41,317 nt of DNA from a virus, in the IMG/VR virus record IMGVR_UViG_3300033551_000012, positions 1-41,317 of that record; one strand, 5' to 3'. Below the pieces are notes generated by a model. It ran no database searches. It was not told where the DNA came from and was given only the letters and a program-made list of their open reading frames with translations. Numbering within the stretch: position 1 is the stretch's first letter; the number at the start of each line of letters is the position of its first letter. Positions 20,061-30,744 of this stretch are shown in pieces. Made by a program: the position numbers and the translations under genes.

Positions 20061-20374
20061 CGTTGGAGTCTCCACGGCAGCAGCTTGGCAACGTTCCCTT
20101 TACTGCGCAGCACCAAGCCGAACAGGATGATGAACAGTCCAAGCAAAAGGAATTCATGAATTCGTGCCCCTGGCACTGTACAGCGGCAGGATGGTAGCCA
20201 CAGGGCGTAGGCGGTCCAAACTGCAAGGCCTAAGGAAAACGCTGCGATGAGGGTGGCGACAATGGAAACAACGAACCGGTATCTCGCTGAAGGGTCGTAG
20301 TACCGGATGATGACTGCGAACGTCGCCAGATTGATAGCACCGCGCGTGGCGATCAGTACGGTTTCAAGGTCCAT
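20057..20374 (-). CDS. Holin-like membrane protein, 3 TM helices
   Basis: The 105-residue product has hydrophobic segments at about 8-24 (TRGAINLATFAVIIRY), 33-58 (FVVSIVATLIAAFSLGLAVW) and 72-90 (EFLLLGLFIILFGLVL), with a basic C-terminus (RSKGNVAKLLPWRLQR). Size, topology and position just before the endolysin fit a class I holin. The upstream gene encodes a second membrane protein; one may be the holin and the other an antiholin, which cannot be decided from sequence. Confidence 0.75.
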   Translation of the reverse strand: MDLETVLIATRGAINLATFAVIIRYYDPSARYRFVVSIVATLIAAFSLGLAVWTAYALWLPSCRCTVPGARIHEFLLLGLFIILFGLVLRSKGNVAKLLPWRLQR

Positions 20375-20748
20375 TATGCGCCGCCTCGACTTTTCAGCAT
20401 GGGTATGCGGTCCAAAATAGACTCAGCCCATGGTGGCAACGGGCCGCGTTCATGCACCACATAGACGAACGCGGTGATTATCAAGGCCCCCACGGCAGAA
20501 GTCAGGCCCGACACAAGCATAGCTTTTTCACTATAAGGCGGACCTCCACCGTAGGCGAACACGCCCGCCGCGTACCCCAACCCCCACGAAAACACGCCCA
20601 GCGCCCAGCGCTTCCAGCCGCGTGCGGCCATAGGGATCGTGGCAAAGAAAACGCACCCGAAGGAAGCCCCGACAGCCGCCCATGGGTGCGTGTGGATCAG
20701 GATGGTTGACAGCATCCCAAGCAAAAATGTTCCTGATCTTTCCATCAT
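20374..20748 (-). CDS. Second holin/antiholin-like membrane protein
   Basis: The 124-residue product has three or four hydrophobic segments (GTFLLGMLSTILIH, WAAVGASFGCVFFATIP, WALGVFSWGLGYAAGVF, AVGALIITAFVYVV) and a polar C-terminus. The ATG at 20748 follows GGGAGGTGAGG and gives a sensible N-terminus; the longer frame is rejected because it lacks a ribosome-binding site. Its stop overlaps the next membrane-protein start. Confidence 0.7.
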   Translation of the reverse strand: MMERSGTFLLGMLSTILIHTHPWAAVGASFGCVFFATIPMAARGWKRWALGVFSWGLGYAAGVFAYGGGPPYSEKAMLVSGLTSAVGALIITAFVYVVHERGPLPPWAESILDRIPMLKSRGGA

Positions 20749-20788
20749 GCGCCTCACCTCCCCAGGTTTGGCGCAGTTTAGCATAATG

Positions 20789-23035
20789 TTAAGCAGCAAT
20801 TGTCCCGTAGTTTTTCCAAACCGCTACGCCCGCCGGACCCGCTGTTGTGCAGATTTTCCCAGCAGCCGCGCCTGGTGCTGGGTTACGGAATCGAATACGG
20901 TCACCCTGCTTGTGAGTGCCCCCAGTTGGGTCGCCTGAAGCGGCGTTTACCATTGTTTCGCGCAGCCCGAAACCTGTCGGTTGCGACCAAACATTACCAG
21001 TAGGTGATGTGGTAAACGCGGTATCAGCGGTGTTTCCTATGTCCCACAGCTCCATCGACCATTCCCCGGCGGAAGCATCCCCGGCGTATGCGGAGGTCTG
21101 CGCCGAACTAAACGTGTGGTTTGCCAGAAGCTTTATGTCGTTGCATCCGGCGACCACGTAGACCGCATGCTGCTGCGTCTCCGCAATCCCCGGTTGCCCG
21201 AACCGACAGTCGTCTACAACACCGTGAATAGTGTTCGCAAAACGAATGCCGGAAAGCCCCGGAAGGGCGACGTTAGAAGTGTTGTTTCCATAAATCTGAC
21301 AACGGCGGAAAGTCAGACCCCTGTTTTTGTCTGCGTCACTATCGCTCAACACCCCAGTCCCCGAGGCCTGGGTGATCCGTACCGAGTCAAGTAAGCCTCC
21401 GGTGATATTTCTCTGGAAGAAGACGTTTGTGCTGAACTTCGTGATGCTGCCGCCAAACACCTTTACGCCCGAACAGTTGTCGACGAACAACCCGTAACGG
21501 GTGCCGGTTAGCTCGGTGGAAAGCTGAGGATTGTTGACGGTAACGTCCATGGCCAGGCGACTCACTGCCGGAACGCTATTCAGGAAACCCTGCCCGGAAA
21601 CCGACAAGGCTCCGGAGGTGCTAGTCAGTTTAAGACATGCCGGGTTGTTGATGACGATAGAGTTACCGATAAGCGGCTTTATTTCGGCTGGCGCGTAGTC
21701 GCTGCCGTAATCACCTGCCTGGACGGTGGTGATCTTCGCTATCTGGTCGGCGCCTACGTTGGACGCAGTGACGCTATACGCGCCCGACAGGTACAGCAAC
21801 GCAACAAGGTTACCCGAGCCGTTGAACGTATCGCCGCGCAGGTTGCTGATACGGATATTGCGCGGGTGGGTTGTTGGATTGGACACGCTGGCCAGGTACG
21901 TTATGTCTGATGCATAGTCCAATGCAGCTGAATCGGATGCTGTCGCCCAGTGGATAATTAAGCCCATGGCCCATGGCCCGGTGCCGAAGTGGATGTTAGC
22001 TACCTTGACGTTGTAAACATCGCCAATCAGGTTGAACGGCGCATGACCGAACGCACCACACTCGAACTTTAGGTTGGAATAAGAGCAGTCATGAACGTCC
22101 AGGGCGAAAATGATTCGCTGGCCTGCCAGCCCAAGGTCGCCCACAGCTGTGCCGGCCTGTACCAGAGTCCCGTTGTTCACCCCTGCCCGGCCTTTCATCT
22201 GCATCAAACATTTGTTTCCAATGTGCGCGCAGGTCAGCTTCGAGTTGTTCAGAAACAGCGACACATCGAAGAAGGAAACTGGACCGGTAATGCGAAGCAA
22301 TGACCCTTTATCCGCAACAAGTGTAGCCCCAGTACCCTGGTAAACAGAGGCGGCTGCCTGAATCAACGCGGTTTCGTCGCTATCGTCGCCACGCACGCCG
22401 AACCAGCTCAAGCGAGGTTCAGGCTTTTCTGGACGAATCCAACGACCAACAGGAACTCCGGTAACCGCAAACACGGTGCCGCCATTGTCGGCAGATGTTG
22501 ATGCTGCGTCCCAGTAGACTTTGCCGCCGCCAACACCCGGTGTATCGGAGTAATACCCGATTACCGTCGCGCAATCTCTATCGAAACGGCCCTCCATAGT
22601 TCGCAAAGCCGCTACAGTGTCTATACGTCTGACCCCCGCACCAAGCTCTTGCCGCAAAGACTGATCATTGCGGACCGTCAGCAGCGGTTCATCGGTAGCC
22701 CACGTGCCGCTCAAAGTAATGGGGAAAGTAGAAGGCAGCTTTACGCTGTACAACAGACCTGATCGCTCGATTAACTGCGTGGGGCGATCTACCTGAAGTG
22801 GCGTCCCGTCCACATAGACGAGAGCGGGTAATTCGAATGCGGTACCTTGCAGGAAGGAATCGAATGCGTTTTCCATACCCCGCCAGGTGCGACGCACTCG
22901 CCCAAATGGCGGCCTGTCCACCCAGGTTTCCGCGTCCGAGTTAGTTGCGTCATCGATATTCGACGCGTTGTTGTACAGAACCTTTGGATGGGTAGAGCCC
23001 AGCGGGTAGCCGCTTGTATCGTAAATATTCGTCAT
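20789..23035 (-). CDS. Tailspike with predicted beta-helix (possible depolymerase)
   Basis: The 748-residue protein starts with a particle-binding module ([20 protein letters not shown], then [15 protein letters not shown]) seen at the N-terminus of many tail fibres and tailspikes. From about residue 240 on it has the short repeated beta strands and Asn/Gly turns of a right-handed parallel beta-helix, for example [20 protein letters not shown] and [20 protein letters not shown]. Such proteins bind and often cleave surface polysaccharide. It is the last virion gene before lysis and should set host range. Active-site acids cannot be named from sequence alone. Confidence 0.85.
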   Translation of the reverse strand: MTNIYDTSGYPLGSTHPKVLYNNASNIDDATNSDAETWVDRPPFGRVRRTWRGMENAFDSFLQGTAFELPALVYVDGTPLQVDRPTQLIERSGLLYSVKLPSTFPITLSGTWATDEPLLTVRNDQSLRQELGAGVRRIDTVAALRTMEGRFDRDCATVIGYYSDTPGVGGGKVYWDAASTSADNGGTVFAVTGVPVGRWIRPEKPEPRLSWFGVRGDDSDETALIQAAASVYQGTGATLVADKGSLLRITGPVSFFDVSLFLNNSKLTCAHIGNKCLMQMKGRAGVNNGTLVQAGTAVGDLGLAGQRIIFALDVHDCSYSNLKFECGAFGHAPFNLIGDVYNVKVANIHFGTGPWAMGLIIHWATASDSAALDYASDITYLASVSNPTTHPRNIRISNLRGDTFNGSGNLVALLYLSGAYSVTASNVGADQIAKITTVQAGDYGSDYAPAEIKPLIGNSIVINNPACLKLTSTSGALSVSGQGFLNSVPAVSRLAMDVTVNNPQLSTELTGTRYGLFVDNCSGVKVFGGSITKFSTNVFFQRNITGGLLDSVRITQASGTGVLSDSDADKNRGLTFRRCQIYGNNTSNVALPGLSGIRFANTIHGVVDDCRFGQPGIAETQQHAVYVVAGCNDIKLLANHTFSSAQTSAYAGDASAGEWSMELWDIGNTADTAFTTSPTGNVWSQPTGFGLRETMVNAASGDPTGGTHKQGDRIRFRNPAPGAAAGKICTTAGPAGVAVWKNYGTIAA

Positions 23036-23037
23036 CG

Positions 23038-25764
23038 TCAGGCCCCTACAGGCGGAAAATTGTCGTCGTCATCATACACTCGCGCGTCATAGTTTACTGC
23101 TTTTACGTTGCAGCTGCGCGTACCCTTGGGCGTTACATCCTCGATGATCGCTGGCAGGCACCAGCTTTCCGACAGCCCAAACTGTATTACCGGGTCCATC
23201 CATTCGCCACTGAAATCAGGTTCGAAGTCGAGCGGGGTGGGAATGGTCATGCTGTAATCGTCGATACGTGTGGCCGTGTGAGGACCTGATACCGAACCGT
23301 CCTTGCGGCGCACGGCGACCTTGTAGACGCCAGCGCGTGACCAGTCGAGGGGCACCGACACCTGAAGCATCGACGACGCCCCATAATTGAAATAGTTTTC
23401 CAGATATGCAGACTGGCCTTGTCCTGGCGTAGAGGTGCCCAAAGCAACATAGTCTTTCATTTCGCTGTTCAGCGCCGCCAATTCCGTCTGAAATTCATAG
23501 CTCTCGATCTGGTAGAACTGCGAACGCCTGCGCCGCATGCCGATTCGCCAGGCCCGCGTGCGGTCATTCACCCCTTCGAGCTTGATCTTTTCCGCACGTA
23601 GACCTTGTTCATACGAGCCGCCCGGTAGTTGCATTCTGCATTTCACTGTTTCATTTTGTCGAGTTTGCTGATCGTAATACTCAACGTCAACGCCATCGAA
23701 ATCATCCGGCTGGTCCGGCATCTTGATGTTGATAGAAAGTGGGTCAAGCATGACCTGCGGGTTATACATGGCTGAAAAGGTGCTGCCACGCACCCCTTCC
23801 CGCAAAGGTGTAATTTGGCCACGGGACACGGTCATTTCTGACATTCCGGCTTGCAGTATTTCTTTCAGGATACCTTTCACCGTGTCAGGTGCCGCGACGG
23901 TCTTGTCATAAGTCTCACCACGCGGCGTCCAATAAGTGGTTTCCAGGCGTTCCAGTTCACCAATATTCAGATCAACAGTGTCCGAATACCCAACACTTCG
24001 AACCACATGGCCGACTGCGGCGCTTATTTCTCGGGTAGGCTGCTCAGATAGCCACACGCCCCCTCTTAGAACTGGGAGGATGCGCATGCACGACAGGTTC
24101 ACCAAGGCCTCGGATTGCGACGAAATTTGATCGCCACCTTGCAGGTTGCACGACATTACAGTCATTCCCGCAAAGCTGGTCTTGGACGAACTCAGCAGGC
24201 GCCCACGCAGGCCGTACCACATTACATCATCATGCACTTCGTCTGGTCGTTCCTGAGTGGTGACGATCTTGCGAATGCGGCACTCTGGACGCATCTGGTA
24301 TGGTAGGTCGATACGGAAAGTAAACCCTACCTGATCCTGACTGTCACCGGAAACGCTCTGCACAATAGTTGTGAACGACCCTCCCAATTCGGCGTCACGC
24401 CATTCAAAAACGTGGCGCCCCGGCACAGAATAGAATTGCCCTTCGCGCCCAAGGCCGAAAAGGCCCTGTGCATAGAAAACGTCATACTCGATCGCGTCAA
24501 CCTTTTCGTTGGCAGGCGCAGCAGGGTATGGACCTCGATACCCTGCTTGTAAGTTGGAATTGTCCAAGCGCACTTGTGCCTGGTTGCTCGACAAAGTATC
24601 CCAACCTGGCCACGCGCCGTCTGCCGTACCGTCATTCAGGATGCGTTCAACTGTCATTGCTGATGGGCTTATAGTAACCACTCTGAAGCGCAACGCACTG
24701 TAGCCCATCGCCATTACTGCCGACCCTGTAGTCAAACCGTTCGCAGGCGCTCCACCAACGTAGTTCAACTGCATGGTTGTGGCTGTCACGCTGAACACCT
24801 CATAGGTGCCTGAGTTTTGCCCAGCGATAGTGATAGTGTCGCCAGGTGTGAAACCGTGCTGCGCGATAGGCCCATTGATTACGTCCCGACCACCTGTGCC
24901 GGTTCCGTTGTCCACCGTGTAAGAGTACGGGGCGACCACGTTCACCATCAGCCCAGCTTCCCAGTTAGTCGGGAAGCTTCCTGCACCTGATGGGATTGTG
25001 ATGCTATCGCTAGAAAACTCCATCACTGATGCAGTTGCGGATAGAGTCAAGTTTGTGGTTGCTGTCACTTCAAGACCGGCGGCGCCGGTAGAACTTGCGC
25101 CAACCTCGGGCGCGGTGTACCAGCAGAAATGCGCAGGGTCTGCGCTGAGGTCAGCCCCAGGCTCATATATCGTGAACGAAGCCCCATCGCCTAAATTTAG
25201 CAAAGGGGTCTCACCCACCTTCACCGAAGACGGTTGAATCTGGTAGCGGCCCATGCCTACGCCCAACAGCATTTCCACCCGCTGTTCTCGGGGGCCTGCG
25301 AAGTAACGGCGCGGGACGTTCAGGTAATCCAGATATCTTTGCGGGTTGAACCCGAAACACTCGGGGATCACATCATTCAGCTTGACCTTGTTGCCTTTGG
25401 CGGATGCATCCGCAAGCGACTTCCCGGTACCCTGCGAAGCACCTGGTAAGCTGGGAAGTTTAGGCATCAGCGCGGACAGTACAGCTTTAGCGCCGAAAAC
25501 CAAGGCGAAGGTAATCGAGAACGGATCGGTGCCCTTTGGCTCCCGGTAGATTTCGATGGAGTCGTTAGGATCGAAATAGGTGTTCCACCACAGCCCCGGC
25601 AGAACGTGTTCCCCGTTCATGTACAGGCTCATTGGCAGCGAGTCGAGCGGGGTAGCGTGACCAATGCCGTTATTGTGCAACCAGGTCAGCAGACTCTGCC
25701 TGGACTTTACCGCATAGGTTTCCTTATGCTTGTTGTTCAACCGGTTCGGATAAATCTCAATCAT
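23038..25764 (-). CDS. Tail tip / host-specificity protein (J-like)
   Basis: The 908-residue protein opens [20 protein letters not shown] and contains a hydrophobic/Pro-rich segment near residue 95 ([20 protein letters not shown]). It then has Ser/Thr/Gly-rich domains with fibronectin-like strands, in the position and size range of lambda gpJ-type central tip proteins. It follows the NlpC/P60 tail protein and DUF1833-type gene, the usual order at the tail tip. It probably forms the central fibre and carries the tailspike. Confidence 0.8.
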   Translation of the reverse strand: MIEIYPNRLNNKHKETYAVKSRQSLLTWLHNNGIGHATPLDSLPMSLYMNGEHVLPGLWWNTYFDPNDSIEIYREPKGTDPFSITFALVFGAKAVLSALMPKLPSLPGASQGTGKSLADASAKGNKVKLNDVIPECFGFNPQRYLDYLNVPRRYFAGPREQRVEMLLGVGMGRYQIQPSSVKVGETPLLNLGDGASFTIYEPGADLSADPAHFCWYTAPEVGASSTGAAGLEVTATTNLTLSATASVMEFSSDSITIPSGAGSFPTNWEAGLMVNVVAPYSYTVDNGTGTGGRDVINGPIAQHGFTPGDTITIAGQNSGTYEVFSVTATTMQLNYVGGAPANGLTTGSAVMAMGYSALRFRVVTISPSAMTVERILNDGTADGAWPGWDTLSSNQAQVRLDNSNLQAGYRGPYPAAPANEKVDAIEYDVFYAQGLFGLGREGQFYSVPGRHVFEWRDAELGGSFTTIVQSVSGDSQDQVGFTFRIDLPYQMRPECRIRKIVTTQERPDEVHDDVMWYGLRGRLLSSSKTSFAGMTVMSCNLQGGDQISSQSEALVNLSCMRILPVLRGGVWLSEQPTREISAAVGHVVRSVGYSDTVDLNIGELERLETTYWTPRGETYDKTVAAPDTVKGILKEILQAGMSEMTVSRGQITPLREGVRGSTFSAMYNPQVMLDPLSINIKMPDQPDDFDGVDVEYYDQQTRQNETVKCRMQLPGGSYEQGLRAEKIKLEGVNDRTRAWRIGMRRRRSQFYQIESYEFQTELAALNSEMKDYVALGTSTPGQGQSAYLENYFNYGASSMLQVSVPLDWSRAGVYKVAVRRKDGSVSGPHTATRIDDYSMTIPTPLDFEPDFSGEWMDPVIQFGLSESWCLPAIIEDVTPKGTRSCNVKAVNYDARVYDDDDNFPPVGA

Positions 25765-26161
25765 GGTCCCGGTTCCGATGGTAAGTAACGGTTACATGGT
25801 CACGCCGCCACATCCAAAGCGGCAGTACGCGGGGCGGGCGACCGTCGTTTATTTCCAAGATGCTCAATTCACCCGGCACCAGTTCCAGTACCAGCGCGAT
25901 GTGCATGCAGACCTTGCCGATTATGACGGCTGCGATTGCCCCATGCTCTGGTGCGCATTCCTCAAGCTTGTCGGCCTCGGTGCGATACGCCTTAGTGAAC
26001 GCCCGAGGGTTGGTATTACGCAGGTCGCCATACGATGGCAGTTCGCCCAACCCAAGCTCGACCGCGCGTACGTGTCGGGTAAGGCCCCAGCAATCGAACT
26101 CCACCGGGCCGCGTCCGCCATCCACATACTTGCATCCTAGGTACTCATTTACCCAGCTCAT
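25757..26161 (-). CDS. NlpC/P60-type tail peptidase
   Basis: The 134-residue protein has EFDCWGLTRHV with the nucleophilic Cys near residue 24, the His in VCMHIALVLE near 88, and a following polar residue in LEINDG. Together these make the Cys-His-polar triad of NlpC/P60 peptidases. In lambda the equivalent is the K-type protein at the tail tip, which cuts peptide cross-links of peptidoglycan during DNA entry. I chose the ATG at 26161 (MSWVNEYLGCKYVDGG), which overlaps the upstream stop. Confidence 0.85.
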   Translation of the reverse strand: MSWVNEYLGCKYVDGGRGPVEFDCWGLTRHVRAVELGLGELPSYGDLRNTNPRAFTKAYRTEADKLEECAPEHGAIAAVIIGKVCMHIALVLELVPGELSILEINDGRPPRVLPLWMWRRDHVTVTYHRNRDHD

Positions 26162-26649
26162 CAAATCCACCTCAGGCCTGGAGTTACCTCGGTCGTGTAC
26201 TGATTGCGAGGATACCGCACACCCAGCATGTTGAAAAAGGCGCATTGCAATTGGGCGACAATACCTTTCAGATCAACAGATTCCACGCTGAGGTACCAAG
26301 GCGCTTCTTGCGGAGCGTCCTTGTTCTGTTCAAGGAATGTCCTATACGTAGCATAAACTCGCATCCTGGCAGCAGCTGCACCCCTGGCACGGGTGGTAAC
26401 TTCACCGCTCCCATCTGCGATACCAAACGCCAAAGTCTGATTACCTTTACTGTTTTTAGCTGCAAGCGCAATATCGATATTCATTGCCGAGAACGTCAAA
26501 ACTCGCCCATTTTCATCAATTACGGTCTGATCGATATAACCATTGCAGATGTAAACCGGCGAATCCCATTGATCGCAAGTCAACTCAAGCGTGCGAATAA
26601 TCGGATTGTTACCGACGCTCGCATTAATCTCCCGTAATGTTTGGCTCAT
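26161..26649 (-). CDS. DUF1833-like tail protein
   Basis: The 162-residue product (MSQTLREINASVGNNPIIRT at the N-terminus, CDQWDSPVYICNGYID, and GVRYPRNQYTTEVTPGLRWI at the end) resembles phage DUF1833 proteins. These lie between the tape measure and NlpC/P60 genes and are thought to correspond to the lambda L-type tip. The start at 26649 overlaps the upstream stop as ATGA and is preferred to the ATG at 26661. Confidence 0.75.
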   Translation of the reverse strand: MSQTLREINASVGNNPIIRTLELTCDQWDSPVYICNGYIDQTVIDENGRVLTFSAMNIDIALAAKNSKGNQTLAFGIADGSGEVTTRARGAAAARMRVYATYRTFLEQNKDAPQEAPWYLSVESVDLKGIVAQLQCAFFNMLGVRYPRNQYTTEVTPGLRWI

Positions 26650-27101
26650 GCTAAAGGCCACTTATCATTCATTGCTCGATCTATGATATCTGCCTCAAGT
26701 ATCCAATCGGGCAGAATCTCTGCCCAACCGTCTTCCAGCATTGGGGTCTTTTTAACTTCAATCTCAGCGGAATAACGCCAAAGAAATCTACCTACCAGCA
26801 CCGGGCCCATCAACCGTTTCCGCAAGCGCACTTCCTCAATGTCGAAACCCATATCACTGAGGATCGGCATATTAAACCATTGGGCCTTTGCGATTTGATC
26901 GCACCACGCCCTGAGCAAACGCCCTTGAGGTTCAGTCAATAACCAGTTGACCTTGATGATACTGGAAGGTTTAAGGAACTCGACGCGTTGGATAGGGCGC
27001 CCAGCGTCAGTCGGCGTACTATTGATGTTTTCGGTGGCCTCAAACTCATACCCGTCGCGTTGTGGGTACGGCAGGCCACTGGGAAAATTCAAATCAGTCA
27101 T
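26646..27101 (-). CDS. Minor tail protein (distal tail / M-like position)
   Basis: The 151-residue product (FPSGLPYPQRDGYEFEATEN at the N-terminus; PILSDMGFDIEEVRLRKRLM in the middle) is beta-rich and has no recognised motif. It occupies the slot immediately after the tape measure, where the lambda M-type distal tail protein is encoded, so a tail-tip structural role is likely by position. Confidence 0.7.
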   Translation of the reverse strand: MTDLNFPSGLPYPQRDGYEFEATENINSTPTDAGRPIQRVEFLKPSSIIKVNWLLTEPQGRLLRAWCDQIAKAQWFNMPILSDMGFDIEEVRLRKRLMGPVLVGRFLWRYSAEIEVKKTPMLEDGWAEILPDWILEADIIDRAMNDKWPLA

Positions 27102-29557
27102 CGGCCCACCGCCTGTAATCCAAGCTTGCCGGTCACGGCGTCGAAGGTTTCACCTTCACCCAGGAAGTTCGCAATCCACATATCGAACGATCCATCTTCA
27201 TTACGTCGAGTTTGACCGGCTTTGCTCGCGTCTTCAATAACGTTGATGTTCGGGACGTTGCGTGCGTCCCGCTCGGCCTGACCTGCGCGGATATCGTTCA
27301 GGGTTCCATCCAGTTTGGCCGAGGTCTGCGCGGTAGTCACACGCTCCCCTTTCTGCAACAGCCAGGTGCCAGTCTGCGGAACACTGTCGATACCATCGTG
27401 TGCCATACCTGCGATTTGGGAGGACAAGCCTCCAGCGAAGGCCAAGGCGCTGGAGGCTGCCGCTGGGGCTGCAAGCGGCCCAATCAGAGGGATGGCTGCG
27501 GTAGATGTAAATGCGTTCAAGCCAGCTTGGATCGCCTGCATTGCCGCCCACTTGATCCCCATTTGAATAACTGTCGTTGCGAAGGTGAGGCCGACGTTTT
27601 TGATAGCATCGCCCCAAGACTGCGTTTTCATGATCGCACCTTGCAGGTTGGTGGCAAGGCTGTCTGTGGCACCCTCCAACAGCTGCGTGGTTGCCTGCGC
27701 AGCTTGTGCGTTGTAGTCGGTCGCCTGGTCCTTGTAGTTCTGCAAGGCATCGCTCACGCCGAGCAACCAGTTACCTTGGATTTCATCAAGCTGGTTGTAG
27801 TAGTCCTGCTGGTCGGTAAGGCGCTGCGCCAGCGCTTCCTGAAGCAGTTCGGTTTCGGCGTCGTAACGGTCCTGCGTGATGCTCTTATCGTTCAGCTGCT
27901 CCCACAGCGCATTTGACTTGTCGTTGAATTCTTCCTGAATCGCCAGGAACTGCTGCGCACGCTCGCGGGCCTTGTCACCTTCGCCGGCCCCCACCAGGTT
28001 TGCCCCGTTACTCTGCTTGGCGGTTTCGTTCTCGTTGCGCAGGTTGGTTGCGAATTCAGCCAGCGCCAGGCGGTCTTCCTCGGCCTTTTTCAGTTCCTTC
28101 AGGCGGTCGAGTTCCGCGGCCAGCCCTTCCAGCCGCTGCTGTTGCGTCTTGTTGATACCGACCAGCTTGCCCGACTCGATATCGAACTGAAGCTTTGCAA
28201 CCTCGGTGGCTTCCTTGCGCTTGTCGGTGGTGGTGTTGATGAGCGCGATTTGCCGCATCAACCCTTCCTCGGTCGATTCGAACGCCGAGTTTATTTTCTT
28301 GGCGGCAGCTTCAGCAGCCTTCGCGGCTTCCTGCTGCGCTTTGGTTGGCGCAATGAAGCCCCCGCCACCTTCTGGCGGTGCAGCAAGCTGAAGGTCTTTC
28401 GCGGCATCGCGGGCTTTCTTGACATAATCGCGAATGCTGTCGCCGGCCCATGGCTTGTTCCAAGCGTCGGCAATTTCGCTGAGAACGCTGTTTGATGTGC
28501 GCGAAAAATCGATTGCGTCAGCGCTCATCTTGTCGGAGTTCTGTTTGAAGTCCGCCGACATTTCTCCAAACGTGACTTTGCTAAGCACCAGGTTTGCCGT
28601 AGCGCCCAAGCTGGTGATGTAGGCCATCGCGGTTGTGAAACCTGACACCAGACCCGCAGCTATGATCTTGAAGGTACGACCGATAGCGTCACCTGTGCTC
28701 GCCACCATGGCGGTGACTTCGATCATATCGTCAGCCAGACCGCGAATCTGCTTTTGCAGGCCCCCGGCGTCCTTGGTGGTATCCACCAGGTCTTTACCCA
28801 GCTGCGCCAAGATCGGCATGAATTCAGCAGCAAGCGCAGTTTTGGCAGCGTTGGCGTATTGGCCGAGCACCGTCAGCTGGGTATTGAATTCTTTGGCTGA
28901 GGCTATGGTCTGATCGTCAAGGATCATTCCGGTGGCTTGGGCTTCGTCGCCCAGTTCCTTGAACTTTCTGCCACCGTCTGCCAGCAGCGGAACAAGTGCG
29001 GTCGCTTCATCCGCGATGGCTTCCATGTAGAAAGTCATCTGCGCTTGCGAGACGTTCGCCTTTTGCAAGCTGCTGACGTACAGTTGCAAGGCGTCGGCGC
29101 TGTTCAGCTTGCGGAACTGCTCAGCGGTGACCCCAACCTTAGGTGCGATCTGTTCGAAAAAGTTTTGAAGCTCACCGCCACCGGTCGCAAGGAAGTCGCC
29201 AACCTTATCGTTGGTGTCCTTGAAAATGTCGGATAGCTTATCTTGCTCGATACCTACCGTTGCGGCGGCTGCGGCATAGCGCTGGAACTCGGTGGTACTC
29301 AACCCGGTCAGGTTAGCAAGGTTCTGGATTTCCTTCGCCGCCATGGCCGTGTGTGTGACCAATGCCGCCGTGAGTGTCGGAATCCCAGCGATAGCCACGC
29401 CAATCGATGCGCCCACGCCCTTCGCCCAGTCGTCGAAGGCCTTGCGCATATCGGCGGTTTGTTTCTTCGTTGCCGTGGTCGCCTTTTCGAGCGGTCCAAC
29501 GAAGCCGCTGATCTTGGCGATGAGGTCGAGGGTAAGTGTACCGAGGTTTGCGCTCAT
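27098..29557 (-). CDS. Tail tape measure protein
   Basis: The 819-residue protein has an N-terminal phage-tail measure region (GTLTLDLIAKISGFVGPLEK), long helical and coiled-coil stretches (KKINSAFESTEEGLMRQIAL and neighbours), hydrophobic segments near residues 60-75 and 740-770 (GLNAFTSTAAIPLIGPLAAP), and a C-terminal acidic end. Tape measure proteins set tail length and are ejected into the envelope during infection. At about 0.15 nm per residue the tail would be near 120 nm, a family rule of thumb. The start overlaps the G-T stop as TAATG. Confidence 0.9.
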   Translation of the reverse strand: MSANLGTLTLDLIAKISGFVGPLEKATTATKKQTADMRKAFDDWAKGVGASIGVAIAGIPTLTAALVTHTAMAAKEIQNLANLTGLSTTEFQRYAAAAATVGIEQDKLSDIFKDTNDKVGDFLATGGGELQNFFEQIAPKVGVTAEQFRKLNSADALQLYVSSLQKANVSQAQMTFYMEAIADEATALVPLLADGGRKFKELGDEAQATGMILDDQTIASAKEFNTQLTVLGQYANAAKTALAAEFMPILAQLGKDLVDTTKDAGGLQKQIRGLADDMIEVTAMVASTGDAIGRTFKIIAAGLVSGFTTAMAYITSLGATANLVLSKVTFGEMSADFKQNSDKMSADAIDFSRTSNSVLSEIADAWNKPWAGDSIRDYVKKARDAAKDLQLAAPPEGGGGFIAPTKAQQEAAKAAEAAAKKINSAFESTEEGLMRQIALINTTTDKRKEATEVAKLQFDIESGKLVGINKTQQQRLEGLAAELDRLKELKKAEEDRLALAEFATNLRNENETAKQSNGANLVGAGEGDKARERAQQFLAIQEEFNDKSNALWEQLNDKSITQDRYDAETELLQEALAQRLTDQQDYYNQLDEIQGNWLLGVSDALQNYKDQATDYNAQAAQATTQLLEGATDSLATNLQGAIMKTQSWGDAIKNVGLTFATTVIQMGIKWAAMQAIQAGLNAFTSTAAIPLIGPLAAPAAASSALAFAGGLSSQIAGMAHDGIDSVPQTGTWLLQKGERVTTAQTSAKLDGTLNDIRAGQAERDARNVPNINVIEDASKAGQTRRNEDGSFDMWIANFLGEGETFDAVTGKLGLQAVGR

Positions 29558-29865
29558 TAGTCCCAGGTCCCCATGGCTTCCTCAAGGGTGATAATTCGCG
29601 GGTCCATGTGTGGCGCGAAGTCCTCAGCATGCAGCCGCTGTGCACCCTCTCGGGTTTTGCTGTTGGCGTAAAGGGCGGTAAACCGAGCTATCGATTCTTC
29701 CGTGCGCATGCCTAAATGCAGGCTGCCCCGTTTGCGCCGGAACTTGCACCAGACGATGAACTCAGGGTACGACATATTCGCCTGAGCCTCTGCTATGGTG
29801 CGACCGCCAATGCCATTCATGACAAGCTCGCACCATAGCTCATCTATTGCCGCTAGCTCTTGATC
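29557..29865 (-). CDS. Tail assembly chaperone T extension (made by -1 frameshift from G)
   Basis: This frame is joined to the G gene upstream by a -1 shift on GGGAAAG (29865-29871), giving a G-T fusion of 127 + 102 = 229 residues. The T part begins DQELAAIDELWCELVMNGIG and contains RTIAEAQANMSYPEFIVWC and KRGSLHLGMRTEE, the pattern of DUF4035/lambda T-type chaperones. An internal ATG at 29820 could in principle give an 87-residue stand-alone protein, but the frame stays open back through the slippery site, as in lambda. G and G-T chaperone the tape measure before the tail tube assembles. Confidence 0.85.
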   Translation of the reverse strand, partial: DQELAAIDELWCELVMNGIGGRTIAEAQANMSYPEFIVWCKFRRKRGSLHLGMRTEESIARFTALYANSKTREGAQRLHAEDFAPHMDPRIITLEEAMGTWD

Positions 29866-30245
29866 TTTCCCGCGTTTTGCACTTCATTGATGGCGATGAG
29901 CAGTTTCTTGACCAGTTCACCGTCCATTGGTCCAGCTTCCGGGTTTCCGGCAATAACCTCGGGCTTATCACCAGGCTTTTGCGGAGTGCTGTACACTACT
30001 TCCCCTGTAACATCCCATGGCGTCATAATTGCCTTACCGTCAGCATCGCACAGACTGCTTGCGATGCGACAGGCCAGGATATGCGCCCCACCTTCCGACG
30101 CCGAGGAAATATCGCCCATCGCGGTCTGGAACGAAATGGGACGCACGTAGGTATCGAACGTGTGCCCATTCCATTCGATGGTTTTGCGCACCGGCTTGGA
30201 ACTGAACGCCTTTGCCGACTTCAGGCTGTCAAGGGTCAGTTCCAT
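29853..30245 (-). CDS. Tail assembly chaperone G
   Basis: The 130-residue product (MELTLDSLKSAKAFSSKPVR; CRIASSLCDADGKAIMTP; an acidic C-terminal region) has the features of phage tail assembly chaperones and lies between the major tail protein and tape measure genes. Three codons before its stop is the slippery heptamer G-GGA-AAG in the correct register for a -1 shift into the T frame. Most ribosomes should end here and a minority produce G-T. Confidence 0.85.
   Translation of the reverse strand: MELTLDSLKSAKAFSSKPVRKTIEWNGHTFDTYVRPISFQTAMGDISSASEGGAHILACRIASSLCDADGKAIMTPWDVTGEVVYSTPQKPGDKPEVIAGNPEAGPMDGELVKKLLIAINEVQNAGKIKS
29865..29871 (-). promoter_or_regulatory. Programmed -1 frameshift site GGGAAAG (G/G-T)
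   Basis: On the minus strand codons GCG-GGA-AAG read G GGA AAG, the X-XXY-YYZ slippery pattern identical to that of lambda G/G-T. The zero frame ends 9 bases later, and the -1 frame is open through the T domain. Confidence 0.88.
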
Positions 30246-30733
30246 TAGGACGCACTCACTTTGCGAATCCAGGCACCGGGGCCGCTACGCTGGATGCTCA
30301 CAGCGCTGGTAACCAGGGTGTTGGTCTGGAAGTCGAACGGGAAGTCGGCCACGTAGCCACCGAACACGTACCAGGTGCGGGTGGTCGGCAGAACGAAATC
30401 GCCATCACTGTCAACGGTTGGCACGATGCCCTTCCCGTCCGACCAGCCGATGGCGAATTTGATATCTTCGATATCCTGGCTGTCGTCCAGCGACAGTTCG
30501 TAGAGGCGCCCGTGGCTGGCGTATTTCGGGTCAGCGTTTAGGCTGACAGCCGCCTGCCCAGGGGTGCGCAGGCCCCGCTTGTAGGTGCGCGTGGTAGAGT
30601 CCAGGCAGGTGTCTTCCACCGGATCGGCTGGCGCACCGCCTGGGTTAAAGCCGGTCGGGCAGTCCACTTTGACGACCGTGTTATCAGCGGGGTCGATGAA
30701 GTACAGTTCAGACCCCTGTGCGAAAATACTCAT
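30245..30733 (-). CDS. Major tail (tube) protein
   Basis: The 162-residue product begins MSIFAQGSELYFIDPADNTV, with CLDSTTRTYKRGLRTPGQAA in the middle and VADFPFDFQTNTLVTSAVSI near the end. The composition and fold pattern suit tube proteins of lambda V / SPP1 type. It lies directly before the G/G-T chaperones and after the tail terminator gene, the expected position. AAGGGG precedes the ATG at 30733, which is preferred to an upstream start at 30763. Confidence 0.85.
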   Translation of the reverse strand: MSIFAQGSELYFIDPADNTVVKVDCPTGFNPGGAPADPVEDTCLDSTTRTYKRGLRTPGQAAVSLNADPKYASHGRLYELSLDDSQDIEDIKFAIGWSDGKGIVPTVDSDGDFVLPTTRTWYVFGGYVADFPFDFQTNTLVTSAVSIQRSGPGAWIRKVSAS

Positions 30734-30744
30734 TGTGTGACCCC

